NCBI GenBank assembly: GCA_023053685.1
Contig: JALIGW010000029.1
Location: 4,102,501-4,166,500, forward strand
Direction: 5' to 3'
DNA length: 64,000 nt
Source of the DNA: Diadophis punctatus similis
Lineage: Eukaryota; Chordata; Lepidosauria; Squamata; Dipsadidae
This document shows, piece after piece, positions 44,005 through 58,190 of this stretch (within the stretch, counting starts at the first letter, position 1; each line of letters begins with the position of its first letter). A program made the translations under genes and the position numbers. The notes beneath the pieces are model-generated. The model was given only the letters and a program-made list of their open reading frames with translations, was not told where the DNA came from and searched no databases.

Positions 44005-47000
44005 TCAGCTGGCCTGATCCTTCCTGCTCCTGCATCGCTCACAGCCAAGGAAGGGAGAGCAGGCAAGGACTGCCACGCTCAGGGAAAAGGAGGAAACTTG
44101 TCTTTTCCCCACTATGCTCTTCTCCTGAGCCTTCCTCCTCACCTGCAGGCAGCATCAGACTGCCATCCATCCATCCATCTATCTGCTTGTTTGGAGACAG
44201 GGCCTGTAGGGATAGGAAGACTGAAGTGTGCCTTGTACAATTCTGTTTGTGCTGGAAACAGCCAGACAAGTCCTGAAAAAATGACAAAAACACATGCTCA
44301 GACCACCCTTCATCCTTTGCTTTCTCTTCTTTGCTTCTGCTTAATACATACTTAACATCCTTCCCCCCACCCACCTATGCGCTTGTTGCATATTCTCTAA
44401 ATTCATAAGTGGAGTATATAATCGCTCAAAGGTCCACTTGCAATGCATATCCATATGACTACTGACCGATGAGGGGGAAAAAATCCAAGACTTTCCTTTT
44501 GGGAAGCCTGAAGAATTCTGCCCTCCAGATCATTCCATCCCATAACTACATCAAGGAAGGTTGTTTGAAGAAGGTTCATTCTCAAGCATGAAAGTATTAT
44601 CCCTTCAGCTTTTTCCACAAGTTGCAGTGGTCGTCCTTTGGACATATTTATACATTCAGAACTTGCAGTTTTATCAGTAACTCCCCTCTCAAAAAAAATA
44701 TTTTGGAGACAAAAAAAGGGCAGATAGACTATTTTTCATCCCAGTTGCTAATTATTTTAGTATAGATGGTGCTACAATTTACACAAATGTCTGTTGGTTT
44801 TGTGCCCAGCCTCATGCTAACCAAACGGATTTTGGCTAGACTGGCCTGCCAAGAGAGTTCCTGACCTGAACTTCGAATATGGCAGATATGCAGAGAATTG
44901 CTATATTGCATTACAGGAGTGTAAAATGTTAAATAATTAAAATAAGTACCATTATAGAATAAGGCTTTAATGTACTGCTCATAAAAAGAAATAGATAGAA
45001 ATAGTGTAAGACAGCCAAGCTGGTTCCAAAAGTATTATAGAGTTTTGATAGCTGTGAACATTGAGGTGAACATTGGAGGATGATTATGTTGGGTTGGGTG
45101 GAATTGGACTAGCCTGAAAAGAGGGGGAAAGGGGGAAAATGTGGGCACTTGCTGGAAATAATGTTTGTGGAGGATTAAACAGTATAAGATGTTTCTTCCG
45201 TAGACATTTTAGAGAATCATCCTAAACTAGCAATTTTTTCAACATATTGGCTGCTTTGCTAGTTTTTTCAATATTTTTCAAACTATATCTACACCACAAA
45301 GTCAGTTTTTATATCCCCTTAACTGGTTTTCTCTAAAGAATGGGGATGCTAAATGTTCTCCTTTAGAGAATCTTAGTAATGAAGAATTGTATCAAATTTG
45401 AATGCATAGTGTAGCAAATTTATGCATAGTGACATGGTGCCAAGGGATCACTAGCACTAGATGGTGCTAAAAGTCAGAATTTCAAGGGACATGTGGGAGG
45501 AAGCCACATTTAGTGTTACAAAGATTACTTCTCCAGATCTCATTGAACTGAATTGAAAAATAATGTGCATTTAAGATATGAGGGTGATGTTGACAACTCT
45601 GCCTCATTGCTACATTCCTTGCTATCCCAACACATTCAGCATCTTTCATATTGTGTTTATTTTCACAACATGAAAAATCCCTAAGTACAGGAAGAAATTA
45701 TTATGGAAATGTCCGTAATAGAACAATTAGAGAATGGAGAGAATTAATTTTTTTTTAATCAACAGAGGAAGCCAAAATCAGGGAAAGGAATAGAACTGAA
45801 TAGAACTGAATAGTAGTTCATTCAACTACTATTTACATAGTTCACAAGCCCTGTTCCTAGAAATAAGTGTAAAAATCAGATGAACACCACCAAGAACATT
45901 GATTGATAACATAATTTCCACATCTAGATCTACAGTGCTAATGGTGCACATGAAGATTCAGATGCCAAGTAGGCAAATTAGACTGTAACTAAAGTTAATA
46001 TTAACTATAGTTAATATTCCTGCCACAGGAAGCACCTTATGAAGCCTCTAACTATCTCACAGAAATTTGTGTCTTCTGATTATAGTTAATATGTTTCAAC
46101 TTTTTAATTTTTTTGCATAGGTATAGGACCAAACAAGATACTGAATGCTGCTATTGGGGGAGAGGAACTTGGGAGAGAGAAAGGATAGTAAAATCCCATT
46201 GTTCTCAATTACTCCCACTAAAATCAAGAAGGTGGTGAGTGAAGTTGTCATTCAAAGGACACCAGTCCTTTCCTTCTTCTTTTATGTACTTGAGGTTTTT
46301 TTACCCTGGTCATTTCATAGTGAGATCTACCAGGTGAGACCCATGAAGATCTGAGATCTCATATAAAGAGCCAACTCTGCCATCAGTCAAAACGAAGCAG
46401 CTTGCATCTGGCAGAAAATAAAATCATTAATTCTTTAGATTTGTTGCTGTTGCTATTGCTATTGCTGTTAAGGAACCATTACAGTTTTCATCCCCAGATG
46501 CCAAATTGTCCCTGACATGGTCATCCATTCAGGAAACCTACGAATAAAGATGTTCAAAAATCACAACTTGACACTGATCTCATCACAGAGTAACTTGGGG
46601 GGAAATATAACACTGTGATGAAGACAGAAGAAAGACTAATTGTCAAGCAGCTCTAAATGTTTGTTTTTATGAGGCTTTTAGAAATACCTGGGCTAAAATT
46701 ATATAGATGTTCATTTGTAAGATAAAATTATATCATGTGAATTGTTCTCAAGCTCTGTGTAACTTGCCTGTGTTGACCTATCATGAACTGCACAAAGAAA
46801 TGTTCAGGTTATGTTTAAGGATCCCAGTCGCAGAGCAATCTGTACCCGTGTTAACTTTTCTATTCTAATTACCAAGCAAATAGAGATGGAAGAAAAAGAA
46901 ACATCGTTATTTAACTTCTAATAACAGTTTCCTATTCTCAGTATTGAGCACAGTACGTCCTACTGGCCAATGAGGAAAACATCATTTTATGTCTTGTAAT

Positions 47001-48334
47001 TTTACACAATTGTGGTCAAAAAAGTAGATTCCACTACTTCTTGAGCTTGCTTGATTTCTGTCCAAGCTAATCTAAAATTGTTCAAATAACGAGCGTCAAG
47101 GTGCCTTTCAGTTTGTAATTTCATCTTCACAGAGGTTAGTGGGGGGGGGGATGATCTAAAAAGTATTTTTAGAAGTCCAGCTGGTGATAAGAAAGTCATA
47201 TGATTATTTATGGTATGTTAACCTGCAATTCTCTGACATTTGCAGCTGGCAAAACTGAGTTGAGTAAGGTAGAATGAAAACTGGGTTCTGAATTCTCATG
47301 CAGAACTTTCATTGAATATGAAAGTTAACACACACTGAACTCTTCAGATTTCCCTTCAAATTCCAATTGTGTTAATTGAATTAATTCTAGAGAAATCAAC
47401 ATCAGTCACTATCATCTACAACTCAACTCTTGTGGGATAATTCTACAGTCCAGTCTTCCTCAACCAGGACATTCTCATAGAGGCAGACTCTAAGAATACA
47501 TAATAATTGCCATGCTTTTTAAGGAATTATTGAAACAGACGTGCACACATCTGAAGAGCACCCAGCTTATAGAAGCTTAGCATAAATTATGAGCTGTTTC
47601 AGTTGGAATAGCCATAGCTCTGAGAATCTTTTAGAAAGAGCATAAATTAATAACCTAATCCCAGTGACTGGGATATACTTCACATACATCTGCTTCTTAA
47701 AGGCAGCCATATTCTCTCGCATTGCAATTATGGTTCTGAAAATAGGATTTAAAAGGTGATTTTTTTACAGAAAATCATGAAGAAAATGAGTTGTGCTGCT
47801 CCTTCCCACACTGTTCTTTTTTCATCACACATTGTCTATATTTTCAAGAGTTGGTATCATGAAGACAGCAATCTCTCTCTCCAATGTCCACTTAGCAACA
47901 TTTGAACATGAATCTTGTGGCTGAATGTATCATAAAAACTTCACCCTTGGCAAACTAACTCCTAAGAAGTGGAAATTCTTCTTCAAGTAAGCCCATGTTA
48001 TTTATGAATTATGGAGCCTACATACAGTGCAGGTATATCAAGCACAAGAGTATATTAATGAATCTGAATAATTTGAGCGTAAACTGTAGTCAAGGTGCCC
48101 CAACCAGAATTCAGCAGTTAATTACAGACCTCAAAACTAAACCTGTTTCTTAGGTTAAGAACGGAGATATCTCACAGACAGATTGTAGAAAAAGAATCTT
48201 CACTGCAAACAAAAATGAAGAGTTGATTGCCTACCACCAGTGAAATATACAAGTGTTTCTTAATAGGTTTCAAACCCATAAGTTTTTTTAACCACCATTC
48301 CTATGAGTTAACAGACCCTGTACGGCTAGCACTT
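44005..48334. other. LRRC55 3' UTR and downstream flank
   Basis: No second gene recognised. The proximal part is presumably LRRC55 3' UTR; an AATAAA is at 46417-46422. The rest is AT-rich and low in young repeats. Confidence 0.45.
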
Positions 48335-48555
48335 AGCAATAGCACTTAGACTTACATACCGCTTTCACAGTGCTTCACATCCCTCTCTAAAAGGTTTACA
48401 GAGTCAGCATATTGCCCTCAACAATCTGAGTCCTCATTTTACCGACCTCAGAAGGGTGGAAGGCTGAGTCAACCTTGAGCCAATGAGAATCAAATTGCTG
48501 GGAGTTAGCAGAATTAGCTATACTGCATTCTAACCATTGTGCCACCTTGGCTCTT
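48335..48555 (-). mobile_element. Sauria SINE (older copy)
   Basis: Minus strand with recognisable tail, core (TTGCCCTCAACAATCTGAG) and head (GCCACCTTGGCTC), but with more substitutions and small deletions than the other copies. Confidence 0.88.
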
Positions 48556-51500
48556 GATGTGATCTGAGCAATTATTTAGTGTTCACATAAATGCCAACTC
48601 TGCCCTGAGAGCCACTTTCAGCTTCTCACTGCTACTGATAATAGATGATCAGATGTTAGTGGTTCTCTCAACCTGCACAAGAGAATATGCCTTGTCTCAA
48701 CTTAGCCTTGATTTCAACTTCAGTTAGATCCTTTGGCGGTGTATTTTTTTTTCTGCCACATGCCTGTGATCTTACCTTCATCTTGTCCCCAATTTAACTG
48801 TATCAATGTTAAATTTGTATTTCCCCCCCCCCCACCGCCCTCTTCTTTTTCCACTATCCAAGGGCAGTCTCAAATTATGTAAAACTTATTAAGCTTTGTC
48901 ATCATTACCTTGGGGGAAGGTCAAGTGGCTGAATTAATTCAAAACATAGGCATTGGAAGGTAGGATAGGCAGCAGCAATGGGAGCAGCACATTGCATGCT
49001 AATATCGTTTTCTGCCAATTCAGCCAACTCACTTAAAACTCTTAAATGGAAGATGTCCCTAAGAGCACCATTTAATACAACCAAGTAAATTACAAGGAGG
49101 TATGAATGTATCTTGAGTAACTAAGGAAGCATTGCTGCAGTTAGTGGAAAGTTTTGGGGTGCTCTTCATTTTCTATTTGCATATATTTAGACTTTATTTA
49201 GAAAATTGTTGGTAATTCTTAGAAAATTCAGCTAATCTGCATTTTCAGAGCAAGCAGCTTTCTGTCTCCTTTTTTCCCAATTCCAATTTTACATTCTGCT
49301 TTTGGGAGAAAGACCCCATTATATTACCAAGCCATATATATTAGCTATGGTACCTAATTTATCCTATCCAATACAGAACCAATGCAAGGTATTTTGCTTT
49401 CAAAGAATGACATAGTTCTTTTCCACCCATTAAACAGAAGCCAAATGGACTGACAACTAGTTATTCTGTCAAAGTTGAGGGATTATAGGACAGGCTGGGT
49501 GCAATAACCCAGAGGAAGGAATGACCAAAGGTTTCAGGAGGAATGGTTGGGAACTTGCCACATCCTTCCAGTGCACAACACTTGTGGCAATTGCCTACTT
49601 CTTTCAGTACTACCAGCCCTAGCACCTCAGTCAGATAAGTATTCAATAAATCTGTCCTTAGATGTATAGGTGTTTCACTGTGAACCAAAAGCATGTGTTT
49701 TAAAAATAATGAGATGTGGACTGTTTGTTTGTCAAAGGCAAATGGAATAAATAGTCATAGTGCCTTTTGTAGCACTTGAGTAATATTGTAAAGCTAAATT
49801 AAAGTGTGCATAGGACTTTTTTTTAAGATTAACATTAAAACGTTGCTATGAAACTCAACTTTGAGGATTAGTCATCAATAATCTTATGTGCATGACCAAA
49901 TCAAACACTTCCCATCATTACATTTTGGATGTAGAATTTAGGATTGTCTGACATTTTACATTCACACAACATTATTGCACTTGGGGAAATATTAAATGTA
50001 TGGGTAAAATATTTTCTGAGATATTTGTTTCTCCCTCAATCTCTCTTTTTCACACTATCTATCAGGAAGGAAAATGGGTGGTCATCTTTGCTTTCTCAGG
50101 ATGCAGTTTTTGAGGCCTAAGAGCCAGCAACAGCCCTTGAGCCACTATTTGCCATAAAATGACATATTTTATGACTGTGGAATAAAAAGCCTAGAAGTTC
50201 AAAGAAGATTTGTGAAGTTTTGAAACAAGCTTCTTAATGGAAAGATTTTTAATTTAATAAAAAATATTTGTCTAAAAGTCAAGTGGAATATTATATGATA
50301 TCACTAAATCCCTTGTGTTAAAAAGTGAGTCAAGTCAAATTCATATAAAGTAAGCAAGGATATTTAACATGCAACCTGCTTTAACTCATGGAAATATAAC
50401 CAGCTTGCCATCACCACAAGCAAGCCACAATACATAGATACACACGTAGACACACACAGCACATACTTTCCTCAGAAATCCTCAGAAACCTCAGAAATGT
50501 TATCCAGCTAGTCTTAGAGTGGAGTACACTGGTTTTAGAAATAGGTAAGAAAAAAATGGATTTTTGGTTGGATACTGGTTCATCAACTATTTCTCCCATC
50601 TGTCTTTCTAAGAGTTCCTCACCACCTTACCTATCAAAAGTATTAATAGAGTCCACATTATAGAGTCCATCAGAAATAATTCAGACCACCACTGATGGAG
50701 AGAAAAAGAAAATCTCTTATTTAAAAAAAAACAATGATAAGTTTCATCATGTTACAGTATTTAAAGAGGAAAAGATAAGATGCGTGCAAAGTTTTTTTGC
50801 CCAACAGAGGAAGACTTCAAGTCAAACAAGCTAAGAGTAATGGAAACTTTTTGAAATTTCTAAAAGCTTTTTTGAAATGAATGTTATCGGTCTGTACCTC
50901 ATACATTCAGCAGAGGCTTGAACCCCTTTCAAGAATAGCAACACAAGGATTGTGCAAAATTTCCTTAACCAAATTAGTTGGTTTCATTGAGATTCCACTA
51001 GCCTTCCCCAACTGGTGTCCTCCATATATCTTGGAATTCAACTCCTATCATTCTCAAATGACAAGGCCATATTGGAGAATACTGGTTTAAATAGATCATC
51101 TTAAAATACATTTACAGATAAGTCTTCTAGTTTTGAATGATTGTTTTGAGGGGGGAAACTACATATTATTTTAACCTTTTAACCCAAAACTACAATTTGC
51201 CTTGACTAGACAAATATTTACGTATATCACACCCATGTGTTATGTGAATGTGTGTGAATATACATCACACACTCATACGTACTCAAACATATTGCTAATT
51301 ATAAAATTATAAAATCTTATTTTCTGGCACTTTTAGTTGCCAGGAATACAGATACAAATAATATTGCAGCTATATTTTTATGTGGTGTATCATTTTTCTA
51401 ATCACTCTATCAAAAATAAAATACAAAAATTGGTTTTGTTATGCTTTTGGTTTGAGTATCTTCAGCCATTTTGTCCCACCTGCTGTTTCCTCAACTTTTT

Positions 51501-52098
51501 ATTAGTGCTCATTTTTAAGTTTCCCTTTCCCACTTTCCCTTGTAGTTCACATAAATTAATTTGGATGCTTCCAGAAAACCTTTTTATTTATAAAATTATA
51601 TGGGGTGACCAGGGCTTGCCATGTTTCACATTGTTCCTTTATTTCCTCCATTGCATTTCTTACTGCATTAGAATGAGGAGGGAAATGTGAAACAACTACA
51701 CAATGGCTTTTGGTAGATAGTGTTAAGCACCTTTAAAACATGCCAATATCTTCCATGGTGAATAAGTTCTCCTTTAGAGTTCCTCCATATTACAGTATTA
51801 GAAAATTCAGAAGGCATTCCCTGAATCTCGTGCAATAATTCCAACAATTTAGAATATTTCATGAACATCTGGATATTTATGGGAGAGAAAATCCATATCA
51901 TATCCAGTAGCCTTAACTTGCCATGTGAGACCTGAAGATGTTCAAAACAGGTTTAAGCTATAAATGTACAGTAAGTAAGAGGCCTGAATGAATAGTCTGT
52001 ACTATATTGTGCAAAAATAAAATAATTTGCACACTGCTTATACTCATTGAGATAAGTCCTGCACAAATGTGATGAAACTTCCCACATCACCAACCCTG
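48556..52098. other. No feature recognised
   Basis: AT-rich intergenic sequence; short poly-C at 48823-48832. ORFs here are short and without resemblance to known families. Confidence 0.45.
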
Positions 52099-52099
52099 A

Positions 52100-52187
52100 T
52101 TAGAATAGAATAGAATAGAAATTTTTATTGGCCAAGTGTGATTGGACACACAAGGAATTTGTCTTGGTGCATATGCTCTCAGTGTAT
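52100..52187 (-). mobile_element. L3-like (Snake1-type) LINE 3' end with AATAG tail
   Basis: Minus-strand copy of the last 75 bp or so of the LINE at 56371-57638 (TTTTTATTGGCCAAGTGTGA on the + strand), with (GAATA)n at the tail side. 5'-truncated. Confidence 0.85.
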
Positions 52188-52369
52188 GGGATAATACTAG
52201 TGGAGCATTTATCCTGGCTGGTTCACTGTCCTGCAGATCAACATATGTCTGTACTCTTGCATGTCCCTTAATACTGGAGCAAATAGTAACTTTTATTGTT
52301 TATACAGTTGGGTAGATTTTTCAGTATAACTTCTTGTCAGTCGTCTTTCTGACACAAAACCAGGAAAGT

Positions 52370-52530
52370 AGAGGAAAGTTGGGGTATTCCCTACCTAACC
52401 ATTTCTCCTTCTTCGTACTCTTCCACAGTTGAACATCAAACACTTGTGGAAAAATTTGGGTATTTCCTACATAGCCGCTTCTTCTTATTTACAGTCTTCC
52501 ACAGTTGAAGATCAAACATCTAAGATGAAG
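52370..52530. repeat. Imperfect tandem duplication, about 70-bp units
   Basis: Two diverged copies sharing TCTTCCACAGTTGAA-type sequence (about 52419 and 52495) and ATTTCCTAC/ATTCCCTAC. Confidence 0.6.
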
Positions 52531-55500
52531 AAACCATGTTTTCTATTCCTGGAGGCCCCTTCCATGATTTAAAGCCTTATTTTATGCAAACTTCCCAATT
52601 GAAGGGAGGCAACTCTGTGATGTTTGCTTTCCATCTCCTAGAATTATGCAAATGTGGGGGAGGGACTTGAAAGACCAAGTGGGGCTCCTGATTTGCTTAG
52701 GCATGTGAATGCCCAAAAGGGCAAATAGGATTAATGTGTTTATTTTCTTTCTTTGTAGCTGCTGTAATCAAAGTAACTGACTTAAAACAGTATTCCTACA
52801 ATAATTCAAATAAAAATTAAATCAGAAAATCTATCAGCTTTAAGCCAAAAGGTTATTTTTAATTTAAAAACATAATTCTTTCTTTTGTTTTTATAGTAGA
52901 AAAGGTAAAACAAAGGAGTTGGAAATGTTTTTTAAAAATCATATTCCTGCATGTTTAAATAATTATATTTGCTGTTTTTGTTGGGCAAATACATTTCTGC
53001 TTGATGAATTTTCCTGCTTGTTATATAATAATTTTTCATTAAGCCAGCTGTCTTCCACATCACCAAATTATCTCTTTCCCATTGTAAATAAGAAGGATTT
53101 TGAATATACCGGTATTTAAATTACATATAACAAAGACTACAAGGCATTTTCACAGAAAATTTCAAGGTGCAATCCAGTACAATTAGTCTGGAAGTATACA
53201 GTATTCCATGGGACTCAGAAACATATGCTAAGTTGGCTTATTTTCAGAAATAAATGCTATACAGTTCAAAGGAGGCATGTAGGCAAGTCTACGGAATAAC
53301 TGTAATTGGTCTTCCGAATATGCCTGCATCGATTTACAATCTTAGTTACTAGAAAATGAAAAAAAGAAAACTACTAAATTGCACTTTTAAAAAAGCTTAT
53401 CCATCTTAAATTTATTTTTGTCCCTCCTTTCCTATGACAAGGGGGGGGGGGGAGGCAAAAACATTTTCATAATAAAGATAAAATTTCAGTTTTGGAAAAT
53501 GAAATTAAATTTACATTTTTAAAATGAGGATTTCAAAAGGAATATGTCAAATGTAGCTTTGGTCGATATTTCTTCATTAAATCTAAAAAGAAAAATAAAG
53601 AGCCCTTCAGAATGCAGACAATGGGTTCCCTAGACAACAGGATTCCTAGAGTTATTAATAATGGTTGGAGGAATTTTACCTCAGTCCCTGTTCTCCAAGG
53701 GGAGCAAGGAGAACTCCGATCTAAAAGCTCTTGACAGGCTAATGTACAGAAGTCAGCTTCTTTTGAACATATTCTAGTTAGACCGGAAGGAGGATTTCTG
53801 TGGAACTGCCCTCTTTTCTGAGACCATTTTGTGTTATAGCCACCGTTGTAGTAAATGGGACAGAAGAACATAAGCATACACAGATATTATTAATGTATTT
53901 TTTCCATATAATTGTGGGAATGTATTTTCATAACAATAAAAAATACTCATTTTATAAGGTATGTTTGTGAGTTAATATGCCATGTGAGGTGGTGTTTTTT
54001 TTTCTGATCTCACTTTTTTGGGTGCAAAATATAGGTATAAAACCGAATCTGGGAGTTAGAGAACTTATTTTTTTCCTTAAAAAAAAAAATTTCACGTATA
54101 TTTAGTTGTATCTCTTTACTGAAGACAACCAAATCATTCGTTTTGACTTGAGTGAAACTACAGATGAGTGGTTCTCATGCATGAATGCACCATCAAGGAC
54201 CAAATGTCACAAACAGAATATTCACATTATTTTAGGTCTGCTCAGAAAGGCTTTTTATGACTGAATTCATTCACATGGCCATCTGTAAGTGATCATGTGA
54301 TGAGCACACCATACCACAAGTAAGCCTTAGTGCATTTACCTTGTGATAGGCATCTGTAAAGAAAACTGAATATCCACATCACAGAGTATGTGATACAGGT
54401 AAAAGGTCTGGGGAAAATTCTTTTCTATTTATATACCTATGCAGGAGTGTTTTGTGTCTCTGATTCCACATCTGCCTATCCAACCTGGAGACTCTGTCTA
54501 CAATACTTACAGTACATACTGTATATAGATACGAGTTCTTGTACACACTGGTGACCTTGTGGCTTTGGTGAGCAAGAGGATGTTCAAAGAAGCCAACGCC
54601 AAGAAGGATCATGCAGATTTTTCCTTACAGTACGTGCGTCTTCCTGCTTCCAGAGCATCCCAAGAGCCAACAGGAAAGAAAAGTCTTTCTGTAGCAAGAA
54701 AGGGAAAAAACAAAAGCCCAAATGCAATCTGGAGAAGAAATTAGAAACGTTTTCTCTGATCCTTTCTCCTAATCACACTTCCTGTTATTCTACAGCAGAG
54801 CCCCATAACCATAACCAAACTCAAAAGGAACTAGATGGATCCAACAGATAGTACCGCTGTCTCACAGAAACTCAGCCTCAAAAACTGTAGAAGCTGGTCT
54901 GAAAACTTCATCAGCTTTCATTGAGTGAGTTAATTAAATTGCTGGTTCCTTTCCCCTCCTTAATTTCCTTTCACAGTAGAAAATAGGAAGAAAGCAGGAA
55001 AGGGATGTAGAAATTAGTATGTCTCCCTGAGGGATTGTTTTTAATTTTGCTAGGTGGAGATGTTTAATAATGTATCTGTTTAATATTCTTCCCCTGTTAA
55101 TTTATAGCACAGCATTTCTCAAACAGAGGATCTTGACTCACCATTGAGCCTCAGTAGTATTCTTATTTTATCTTCTGCCATCTTCTTGTCGACTCCAGTA
55201 AACTGATATAAAAAGAGTTATAAACAAATATCCCCAAAATACCCCACAGAGAAGGAATTATACAGCAAAGACAATATTAATATTAATATTTTAACAATTT
55301 CTTTTTCTTGCTAAAGTAAACATTGCCCTGTGAAAGCAGATTAGCTTCCTTCTGTGGAGATAGCTCTGTGCTTCACCTCTGTCTCATTTCCATATCTAAT
55401 TTCTGAATATCAGGCATTTTAAGCCCCCAACAGAAAAACTCTGTTGAAGCCAAGAAATGGCCCACCAAATCCAGCATTTCAATGCCACAGGGGCCAATCA

Positions 55501-56090
55501 GATACCGGTACTGAGGGAAATTTCACAAAAAACGATATGGCGCAGAATAACATTTTTCCAGTCATCCTCCTCAGCAACTGATTCTGAGAAATACTGCTTA
55601 GTTAAAACTGACATTGATTTTAAAATTAAGTGTACATTTTAGAAAGTACTGTGTTTGAAAAGTTGAGACTTCATTTGGTAGATCACATTGATTTGAATCT
55701 ATGAGGACGTTTCTGCTAATTTAAGAAAAGCCACTCTCTCTCAGCCCAACCCACCTCATAGGATTGTTGTTGTGGGAAAAAGAGGAGGAGGAAAGTGTGT
55801 TGGGTATGTTCACCAATTATTGAGTTATTTGTAAAACAAATGAAGATATAAATAAAAAATAATCCCATCTCTATATCCTCCATGCTGTCTGTGGTGGTCT
55901 TGGAAATCTTTCCCAAAATCAAGGGTTCTTTCAGAGCAACGTAGGAGCTGGTAGGAGACATGGAAGAGGACAATTTGGAGTGGAGAGAATGGCTACAATC
56001 AAGATGAAGACATAGTAAACAGTAACCGGTAATTGGTTAATATTGCCAGATTCCTGAAAAGCACAGCTGAAAAATAAAAAGAACGAATGG
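52531..56090. other. No feature recognised
   Basis: AT-rich intergenic sequence; poly-G at 53441-53452. No gene or nameable repeat identified. Confidence 0.4.
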
Positions 56091-56094
56091 ATTT

Positions 56095-56250
56095 AACAGA
56101 TTAACAGAGTTGGAAGGGACCCTGCAGGTCATCTAGTCCAACCCCCTGCCCAAGCAGGAGACCCTACATCTGCCTCTACCTAGGATCGAACTCACAACCA
56201 CCTCCTGATTGTGAGGCAAGAGCTCCACCTGTAGGCCACAGCAGCTGGGT
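56095..56250 (-). mobile_element. tRNA-derived SINE with CR1 tail
   Basis: Nearly the same sequence as 10423-10566: CR1-type tail (GTTGGAAGGGACCCTGCAGG on the + strand) and tRNA-like head at the right. Confidence 0.8.
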
Positions 56251-56370
56251 TTAGCTGATCTTTTTCCTCAGCTTCCAGAGCCTTACTTTGGCCTTGTTTG
56301 GATTATTTCAAAATGCTCATTGGCTCCAAGATACATATGAGAATATTGTTTTCCACAATGTTACAAACCT

Positions 56371-57638
56371 CCAAATACCTACGCAAGGGTCCTCTTTGTA
56401 GACTTTAGTTCAGCATTCAACACCATCATACCGGACATTCTTCTAACTAAACTGAATCAGCTAGCGGTACCTGAACACACTTGTAAGTGGATCAGAAGCT
56501 TCCTAACAGAAAGGAAGCAGCAGGTGAAGCTAGGCAAAATCACATCAGATACCTGTACAATTAGCACAGGGGCCCCCCAAGGCTGTATACTCTCACCACT
56601 TCTCTTCTCTCTATATACCAATGACTGCATCTCAAATGATTCGTCTGTTAAACTACTGAAGTTTGCAGATGATACAACAGTGATTGGTCTCATTCGAGAC
56701 AACGATGAAACCGCATACAGACGGGAGGTTGAACAACTAGCCTCATGGTGCGACTGGAACAATCTGGAACTGAACACATTCAAAACCGTAGAAATGGTGG
56801 TAGACTTTAGGAGAAACCCTCCCATCCTACCACCTCTTACAATACTAGACAATACAGTATCAACAGTAGAGACCTTCAAATTTCTAGGTTCCATCTTATC
56901 TCAAGACCTAAAATGGTCATCTAACATCAAAAACATCATCAAAAAAGCACAACAAAGAATGTTCTTTCTGCGCCAACTCAGGAAGCTCAAACTTCCCAAG
57001 GAGCTGCTGATACAGTTCTACAGAGGAATCATTGAGTCTGTCATCTGCACCTCTATAACTGTCTGGTTTGGTTCTGCAACCCAACAAGACAGACAGAGAC
57101 TTCAGAGGATAATCAGAACTGCAGAAAAAACAATTACTGCCAACCTGCCTTCCATTGAGGACCTGTATACTGCACGAGTCAAAAAGAGGGCCGTGAAAAT
57201 ATTTACTGACCCCTTGCATCCTGGACATAAATTGTTTCAACTCCTACCCTCAAAACGTCGCTATAGAGCACTGCACACCAAGACAACTAGACACAAGAAC
57301 AGTTTTTTCCCGAACGCCATCACTCTGCTAAACAAATAATTCCTTCACCACTGTCAAACTATTCACTAGGCTGCATTACTATTACTATTAGTTTTTCTCA
57401 TCGTTCCTATCACCCATCTCCTCCCACTTATGATTGTATGACTGTAACTTGTTGCTTATCCTTACGATTTATTTTCATATTGATTGTTTCCTGATTGCTT
57501 ACTTGAACCCTATGACAACCACTCTTGACAAATGTATCTTTTCTTTTATGTACACTGAGAGCATATGCACCAAAGACAAATTCCTTGTGTGTCCAATCAC
57601 ATTTGGCCAATAAAGAATTCTATCTATCTATCTATCTA
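56371..57638 (+). mobile_element. 5'-truncated L3-like (Snake1-type) LINE
   Basis: An open frame from the truncation point to TAA at 57339 (about 320 codons) encodes the RT: motif A FVDFSSAFNTI, a GAPQGCILSPLLFSLYTND block and the catalytic FADD box, then the usual C-terminal region ending in TRHKNSFFPNAI. A 280-bp 3' UTR follows, ending CCAATAAAGAATTC and (TATC)n. No endonuclease or ORF1 remains, so it cannot move on its own, but the frame is intact, suggesting a fairly recent insertion. The family is the L3/CR1 type known to seed AATAG/ATAG microsatellites in snakes; the name is from memory. Confidence 0.85.
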
Positions 57639-57794
57639 ATTGTATTTTCAATTCCCTTATGAAAACTTAACACAAAATAACTGCAGTTTATTCTTTACAG
57701 TCTACATATCTCTGGAAAAGCTTTATTCATATACTATCTAAGAACATCCTGTAGATACTGTTTTGCTAAGGTTAGGGTTTAGAGCTTTTTAAAA

Positions 57795-58190
57795 TCAAGT
57801 AGAGGTAGTCCTCAACTTACGACCACAATTGACCCCAAAATTTATGCTGCTAAGTGAGAAATTTGTTTTGTCCCATTTTACGACTTTTCTTGCCACAGTT
57901 GTTAAGTGAATCACTGCAGTTGTTAAATTAGTAACACTGTTGTTAAGTGAATCTGTCTTCCCCATTGACTTTGCTTGTCAGAAGGTCACAAAAGGTGATC
58001 ACATGACCCTGGGACACTGCAACCGTCATAAATACGAACCAGTTTCCAAGCATACAAAATAAATCACATGACCATGGGGATGCTGTGATGGTCATAAGTG
58101 TGAAAAATGGTCATAAGTCACTTTTTTCAGTGCTGTTGTAACTTTGAATGGTCACTAAGCGAACTGTTATAAGTCAAGGGCCATCTGTAC
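57795..58190. mobile_element. Non-autonomous DNA transposon (GTAGTCCTCAACTTACGACC)
   Basis: The left end AGGTAGTCCTCAACTTACGA and right end TTATAAGTCAAGGGCCATCT are imperfect inverted repeats. The interior contains repeated GTTGTTAAGTGAATC and CACATGACC motifs. Superfamily and target duplication not resolved. Confidence 0.65.

Noticed and set aside
53533..53877. 114-codon minus-strand ORF
   Set aside because: No recognisable domain, and length within chance for AT-rich intergenic DNA.
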